DNA of 64,000 bases from CBDAUN01 sp965214875 (GTDB taxonomy: Bacteria; Pseudomonadota; Gammaproteobacteria; Arenicellales; JAJDZL01), in assembly GCA_965214875.1 (NCBI GenBank), contig OZ243980.1, forward strand, positions 1,178,001 to 1,242,000, read 5' to 3'. The position numbers were made by a program, and so were the translations under genes. A model generated the notes under the pieces. The model was not told the DNA's origin, did not search any database, and worked only from the letters and a program-made list of their open reading frames with translations. Shown piece by piece: positions 59,184 to 64,000 of the stretch; the first letter of the stretch is position 1; every line of letters begins with the position of its first letter.

Positions 59184-60323
59184 ATGTATCGAATCGCAAT
59201 GGTGGTCGGTGAAGCTTCTGGAGACAATCTGGCTGCGGGTCTGATGGACGCGCTGACCCGCAGAGGCATCGACTTTGAAGTAGTCGGGATTTGCGGCCCG
59301 GCGATGATCGAGCGTCATGCCAAAGCCATCCACACGCTTGAAAGTATCAGCGCCATCGGGTTTGAGGGGGTGTTTGCAAGATTTGCGAAAATTCTTAGTG
59401 TCCGGGCTCATTTGATCCGGGAGCTTTTGCGCGAGCGGCCTGACATATATGTCGGAGTCGATGCGCCAGACTTTAATCTGGGCGTGGAGTTGAAGTTGCG
59501 CCGTGCGGGTATCCCGACCGTGCAGTATGTAAGTCCGGCGGTGTGGGCTTGGCGAGGCTACCGGATTCGGAAGATTCGCCGTGCCGCCCAGAAAGTTCTA
59601 TCCATCTTTCCTTTCGAGAGCGGCTTGTTCAAGCGTTATCGGGTCGCGCATGCCTATGTCGGTCACCCGCTCGCCGATAAGCTTGGTCCTGTCGGTGAAG
59701 ACGATGTTAGGAAAAAGCTTGGCTTCGCCTCTCATGACATAGTCATCGCATTGCTGCCGGGCAGCAGGACAGTGGAGGTCAAGCGCTTAGGATTGCTGTT
59801 TGTGGAAGCGGCGGCATTGCTGGCGCGTCAGCGCCCGCAGCTTAAGTTCATCATGCCTGCAGCAACCGATGAAATAAAGCAGATGTTCGAAGCTGAGCTT
59901 GCCTCATCTAAAGAAGCGCCGCCAATACAGATTGTTGGCGATCAGTCGATCGAGGTCATGAAGTCGGCCAATGTGGTTTTGCTGGCATCTGGAACGGCGG
60001 CGCTTGAAGCAGCGCTGCTCGCAAAACCGCTCGTGGTCGCTTACAAGGTATCGCGGCTGACTTACATACTAGTGAAATTGCTGGCAAATACGAATCACTT
60101 CTGTGTGCTCAATCATCTGGTTCGAGAGCCTTTTGTGCCTGAATTCATTCAAGCTGATGCAACCGCCCACAATGTTGTTGCTGAGTTGAACAGGCTGCTC
60201 GACGACAACGAATACAGAACCCGGCAGATCGACTTGTTCACCGGCATTGCTGAAAAGCTAAGATGCGGTGCGAGCGATAGGGCCGCTGGCGAAATCGAAA
60301 GCATTCTGCGACATGAGCGCTGA
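59184..60323 (+). CDS. lpxB: Lipid-A-disaccharide synthase
   Basis: Glycosyltransferase that joins lipid X and UDP-diacylglucosamine into the lipid A disaccharide. The start IAMVVGEASGDNLAAGL, the YVSPAVWAWRGYRIRKI segment and LLPGSRTVEVKR are family signatures; the C-terminal nucleotide-sugar region includes LLASGTAALEAALL. 379 residues, normal. The last 11 bp overlap the rnhB start. Confidence 0.97.
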   Translation: MYRIAMVVGEASGDNLAAGLMDALTRRGIDFEVVGICGPAMIERHAKAIHTLESISAIGFEGVFARFAKILSVRAHLIRELLRERPDIYVGVDAPDFNLGVELKLRRAGIPTVQYVSPAVWAWRGYRIRKIRRAAQKVLSIFPFESGLFKRYRVAHAYVGHPLADKLGPVGEDDVRKKLGFASHDIVIALLPGSRTVEVKRLGLLFVEAAALLARQRPQLKFIMPAATDEIKQMFEAELASSKEAPPIQIVGDQSIEVMKSANVVLLASGTAALEAALLAKPLVVAYKVSRLTYILVKLLANTNHFCVLNHLVREPFVPEFIQADATAHNVVAELNRLLDDNEYRTRQIDLFTGIAEKLRCGASDRAAGEIESILRHER

Positions 60324-60906
60324 ACGAATTGCGGGAGTTGACGAGGCAGGCCGAGGTGCTTTGGCCGGCCCAGTCGTGTCCGCAGCGGTTATATTGGACA
60401 AGAATGACAAGATCGATGGAATCGCAGATTCGAAACAGCTCAGCAAGCGTGCGCGCATCGCTTTGGCAGAGCGAATTCGCCTCCACAGCGTATGCTGGGC
60501 GATTGGTGTTGGAAGTGTCGCAGAAATTGAGCGGCACAATATTTTGCAGGCTACAATGATGGCGATGGCGCGGGCAATTTCCAATCTTGAACTTGCGCCA
60601 GATTTTGCCCTGATTGATGGTAATCGCTGTCCGGAAACTCCGGTTGCTGCTAGGGCTGTCGTAGGTGGCGACGCGTCAATTGAGGAAATCTCGGCTGCCT
60701 CCATCCTCGCCAAAGTTGCTCGCGATAAATTGATGATTGAGTTTGCAAGTCAGTATCCTCAATACGGCTTCGACTCGCATTTCGGCTACGGTACAGCGAG
60801 GCATTTGGATGCTCTTGATCGGCATGGCGCATGCCCGATTCACAGGCGAAGTTTTGCTCCAGTGAAGCGGGTTTCGAATATCTTGTTCAACCATCTCGAA
60901 GTCTAA
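60313..60906 (+). CDS. rnhB: Ribonuclease HII
   Basis: Cuts RNA in RNA-DNA hybrids and removes misincorporated ribonucleotides. The ATG at 60313 gives 197 residues with the catalytic DEAGRG at 10-15, ALIDGNRCP and the SAASILAKVARD segment. The longer frame upstream is a shadow of lpxB. Its TAA stop shares one base with the dnaE ATG, so translation is coupled. Confidence 0.97.
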   Translation: MSAERIAGVDEAGRGALAGPVVSAAVILDKNDKIDGIADSKQLSKRARIALAERIRLHSVCWAIGVGSVAEIERHNILQATMMAMARAISNLELAPDFALIDGNRCPETPVAARAVVGGDASIEEISAASILAKVARDKLMIEFASQYPQYGFDSHFGYGTARHLDALDRHGACPIHRRSFAPVKRVSNILFNHLEV

Positions 60907-63900
60907 TGAGTTTTGTACACCTGCACGTTCACACGGAGTTTTCGATCTCCGACAGCATCATCCGTGTCGATGATCTGGTTAGGCGCGCGCACGAGTTTGG
61001 CATGCCTGCGATAGGTGTAGCTGATCGCGACAATATCTTCAGTGCGGTTAAGGTCTACAAGACTTGCTTGAAATACGGAATCAAGCCAATCTTGGGTGTC
61101 GAGGCGCTGGTTCGCAACCCCGACGATACCGGCAAGCCTTTTTCTTTGGTGCTGGTGTGCCAGAATATGCAAGGCTATCGAACCTTGTGCGAGCTTTTAA
61201 CCCGAGCTAGGCGTGAGGGAAAGTCCCTTGGTGTTGCAAGCATCCCGCACTCATGGCTGAATGAGGGGACCGATGGACTCATTGCCCTTTCTGGCGCTCA
61301 AAGCGGAGAAATCGGGCAACGCTTGCTGCAAAGTCGGTCTGATGAGGCGTATGAACTCGCCAACACCTATCGAAATCTGTTCCCTGAGCGTTTCTATATC
61401 GAGATGACTCGGGTAGGAGCGGAGTTTGAAGAGCTTTATTGCAAAGCGGCTGTGCAACTGGCGCAGGCGACTGGCACTCCACTTGTTGCGACCAACCAGC
61501 CAAGATTTATCGATGTGGAAGAGTACGGAGCGCACGAACTTAGATTGTGCATTAATGAGCGAGTCTCCTTGTCCACTGCAAACCGGACGCGAGCGTGCAC
61601 TGAGCGGCAGTATTTCAAATCCCCCGATGAGATGGCCGAATGCTTTGCAGATATTCCATCTGCAATCGAGAACACGGAGGAAATCGCCAAACGATGCAAT
61701 TTTCAGTTTCAGCTCAAGACTACCCATCTTCCGGCATATCCGCATGCAAGAGATAACATCGGCATTGACGAGCTTCTGCTTCAAAATAGCGAAGAGGGGC
61801 TGAATGGGCATTTTCCAGACGGTGCGCCGAAGATCTATCTTGAACGGTTGCACAGCGAACTTGAGATTATCAGGACGACAAAGTTTGCCGGATACTTTCT
61901 GATTGTTGCCGAGATCGTCGCATGGGCAAAGCGGCAAGGAATTCCGGTCGGACCAGGACGCGGTTCAGGTGCCGGCTCGCTAGTCGCCTATTGCCTGAAC
62001 ATTACCGACATCGACCCGATTCCGCACGGCTTGATATTTGAAAGGTTCTTAAATCCCGAGCGGGTGTCGCCACCTGACTTTGACATCGATTTTTGCGTTG
62101 AACAGCGCGACCGCGTTATCCAGCATGTTTCGGACACCTACGGAAAGAGCAGGGTGGCGCAGATCGTCACCTATCAGACCATGGCCGCTCGCGCCGCGGT
62201 GCGTGACGTGGGCAGAGCCATCAAGCCTGACTATAGTTTCTATGATCGCCTTGCGAATTTGATTCCGCGTGAACTGGACATTACTCTGGATCAGGCTCTG
62301 GAAAAGACTCCGGAGTTAAAGACGCGATACCAAGGCGAGCCACGTGTGCAGGAGGTGTTTGATTCGGCAAAAGTGATTGAAGGCATCGTTCGAAACGTCA
62401 GCAAGCACCCTGGGGGCGTGGTCATTGCGCCGTCGGAGATTACCGATTTTGCGGCAACCTTTCCCGACCCCGAAAGCGATTTGGGCATCACTCACTACGA
62501 CAAGAATGATCTGGAAGATATCGGTCTTGTGAAGTTCGACTTTCTTGGACTGACGACGCTGACCGTGATTGAGCGTGCGCTTGCATCAATCAATCGTGAC
62601 CAGGCTGCCAAAGGGGGTGCGCCAATAAAGCAATCCGATATCCAGCCTGACGACAAGCAGACCTACAAGTACATCCAGACCGGCAATACCGTGGGTATCT
62701 TCCAGCTTGAATCTAAGGGCATGCAACGCTTGATTGTCTCTTCCAAGCCCCGAAGGTTTGAAGATCTCGTCGCGTTGCTGGCACTATTTCGACCAGGCCC
62801 TCTGCAGACAAAGATGGATCAGGCATTCATCAAGGGCAAAGACGATTCATCGGCGATTAAGTTCCCGCATCCGGATTTGAAAGATGTGCTTGGCACGACC
62901 TACGGCGTTGTGCTGTATCAGGAGCAGGTGATGGAAATTGCCCGAGTGATGGGTGGGTATTCGCTTGGCGAGGCAGATCTTTTGCGTCGCGCGATGGGCA
63001 AGAAGCTGGTTGACGAGATGGCGAAACAGCGCAGCCGCTTTGTGACCGGTGCAAAGAGCAAGGGCTATCCAGAACAGCTTGCCGGGGATGTCTTTGATTT
63101 GATGGAGAGTTTCGCTGGCTACGGATTCAACAAGTCGCATTCGGTTGCATATGCATTGCTGGCATTTCGAACCGCTTGGCTTAAGTGCCATTATCCGGCG
63201 CATTTCCTAGCTGCTTCGATGTCAGTTGATTTCAAGCCGGATACAACAACAAAGATTATTTCGGATGCGCGCAAGCTGGGCATCAAGGTTCTGCCGCCCG
63301 ACATCAATCGTTCATCCTTCGAGTTCACGGCGGTCGCGGAAGATGAGATCCTTTATGGCTTCGGAGGCTTGAAGCATATAGGCAAGCCGGTTGCAGAGGC
63401 AATCTGTTCTGCCCGAGATGCAGGCGGACCTTTTGCAAGCGTTGTCGATTTTGTTGAGCGCGCCTTTACGAAAGTATTCACTAAGACTGCAATCGAGGTG
63501 CTCGCTTCCGCTGGATGTTTTGATCAGCTTGATCCGAATCGATCAAAAATATTCAATAATTCTAATGCTTTGCATACGTTTTCTCGGGTTATGTCGGAAG
63601 ATCGAATGGCCGGGCAGATGAATCTTTTTGACGCTGGCGCCGATACTAGCAAAGATGAGCAGTTCGCTTACATAGAAAGCGCCCCTTGGAGCGACCAGCA
63701 GCGAATCAGCTATGAACACGATGCGTTCGGCTTCTACTTCGATGGTCATCCGGCGCAGCATGTCTACGAAGAGATGGACGGTTTGCGATGCGCGCCCATA
63801 GGCAGTCTTGACGCAGAAAATCCGCGAACGACCACGCTCAAGGGCTGGGTTTGCAATCGTCAGATTGTAGACACGAGGCGTGGTAGCCGAATCGCCTTTT

Positions 63901-64000
63901 TCGAATTGACGGACCCGAGCGAAAGCGTACCGGTGTCGGTCTTCGCACAAGCCTTTTCCCTGTACTCAGATGCAATCCAAGACGATGCGATCGTTGTAGT
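60906..64000 (+). CDS. dnaE: DNA polymerase III alpha subunit (cut by the window edge)
   Basis: Replicative polymerase. 1031 codons are present; about 130 C-terminal residues lie outside the window. In order: PHP domain (start SFVHLHVHTEFS), palm with PDFDIDF at 390-396 (catalytic D393 and D395) and KFDFLGL with the third Asp D545, fingers (YGVVLYQEQVMEIARVMGGY), and the beginning of the OB domain (TLKGWVCNRQ). In the PHP domain the HxH motif is kept but the usual TDHGN is ADRDN, so a metal-binding His is missing and proofreading by this domain is unlikely. It closes the rpsB-dnaE supercluster. Confidence 0.97.
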   Translation, partial: MSFVHLHVHTEFSISDSIIRVDDLVRRAHEFGMPAIGVADRDNIFSAVKVYKTCLKYGIKPILGVEALVRNPDDTGKPFSLVLVCQNMQGYRTLCELLTRARREGKSLGVASIPHSWLNEGTDGLIALSGAQSGEIGQRLLQSRSDEAYELANTYRNLFPERFYIEMTRVGAEFEELYCKAAVQLAQATGTPLVATNQPRFIDVEEYGAHELRLCINERVSLSTANRTRACTERQYFKSPDEMAECFADIPSAIENTEEIAKRCNFQFQLKTTHLPAYPHARDNIGIDELLLQNSEEGLNGHFPDGAPKIYLERLHSELEIIRTTKFAGYFLIVAEIVAWAKRQGIPVGPGRGSGAGSLVAYCLNITDIDPIPHGLIFERFLNPERVSPPDFDIDFCVEQRDRVIQHVSDTYGKSRVAQIVTYQTMAARAAVRDVGRAIKPDYSFYDRLANLIPRELDITLDQALEKTPELKTRYQGEPRVQEVFDSAKVIEGIVRNVSKHPGGVVIAPSEITDFAATFPDPESDLGITHYDKNDLEDIGLVKFDFLGLTTLTVIERALASINRDQAAKGGAPIKQSDIQPDDKQTYKYIQTGNTVGIFQLESKGMQRLIVSSKPRRFEDLVALLALFRPGPLQTKMDQAFIKGKDDSSAIKFPHPDLKDVLGTTYGVVLYQEQVMEIARVMGGYSLGEADLLRRAMGKKLVDEMAKQRSRFVTGAKSKGYPEQLAGDVFDLMESFAGYGFNKSHSVAYALLAFRTAWLKCHYPAHFLAASMSVDFKPDTTTKIISDARKLGIKVLPPDINRSSFEFTAVAEDEILYGFGGLKHIGKPVAEAICSARDAGGPFASVVDFVERAFTKVFTKTAIEVLASAGCFDQLDPNRSKIFNNSNALHTFSRVMSEDRMAGQMNLFDAGADTSKDEQFAYIESAPWSDQQRISYEHDAFGFYFDGHPAQHVYEEMDGLRCAPIGSLDAENPRTTTLKGWVCNRQIVDTRRGSRIAFFELTDPSESVPVSVFAQAFSLYSDAIQDDAIVV

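Noticed and set aside
1..64000. tRNA, rRNA or CRISPR arrays
   Set aside because: No cloverleaf-like gene, rRNA sequence or regularly spaced repeat was recognised on reading; a dedicated scan would be decisive.

Overview
The window reads as a chromosomal segment of a gammaproteobacterium, probably an uncultured marine or host-associated lineage. The order uvrA / MFS / ssb, the divergent dapD-glnD-map block, and the run rpsB-tsf-pyrH-frr-uppS-cdsA-dxr-rseP-bamA-skp-lpxD-fabZ-lpxA-lpxB-rnhB-dnaE all match known gammaproteobacterial (Pseudomonas-like) arrangements. The organism has an outer membrane (BtuB, BamA, LpxA/D/B), and base composition of the core genes is moderate. No rRNA, tRNA or CRISPR array was seen. 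The taxonomic call is inference from gene order and protein type only.

0.26-7.65 kb, minus strand: a cobalamin uptake and salvage operon read btuB-cobO-btuC-btuD-cobU-cobT-cobC-cobS. It covers outer-membrane import, an ABC transporter, adenosylation and nucleotide-loop assembly. The periplasmic binding protein BtuF and a cobalamin riboswitch are not visible. 7.65-9.4 kb has no convincing gene and may hold decayed mobile DNA. 9.4-11.1 kb carries a G+C-rich nuclease-fold gene and a GNAT acetyltransferase. Then come aceE without aceF, uvrA, a divergent MFS transporter, ssb and a TerB-like gene.

19.75-23.1 kb: a GnnA/GnnB-like pair that would make a 3-amino UDP-GlcNAc for lipid A, a secreted DUF192 protein and a PaaG-like crotonase. 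23.2-24.7 kb, minus strand: a beta-class DNA methyltransferase fused to a GIY-YIG domain, with a small coupled ORF. 25.5-29.7 kb: rpsF-rpsR-rplI-dnaB-alr. S6 and L9 here, and S2 later, carry long acidic C-terminal tails.

29.7-39.5 kb is an accessory island: an orphan zeta-toxin-like kinase, and a compact minus-strand cassette of four genes. These are an AAA-ATPase/PD-(D/E)XK protein, a cytosine-5 methyltransferase, a 989-residue protein with two GHKL ATPase modules (one Hsp90/MutL-like, one histidine-kinase-like with an H-box), and a 528-residue receiver-domain protein with an unrecognised C-terminal part. The last three genes are overlapping or 2 bp apart. Different inverted repeats lie on both sides of the cassette. 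This is the strongest candidate for a poorly described defence or modification system: a DNA methyltransferase combined with a phosphorelay-like ATPase and receiver.

39.5-43.8 kb, minus strand: dapD, glnD and map. An unknown 489-residue gene sits between map and rpsB. 46.2-64.0 kb, plus strand: the translation, isoprenoid, outer-membrane and lipid A supercluster, ending inside dnaE at the window edge.
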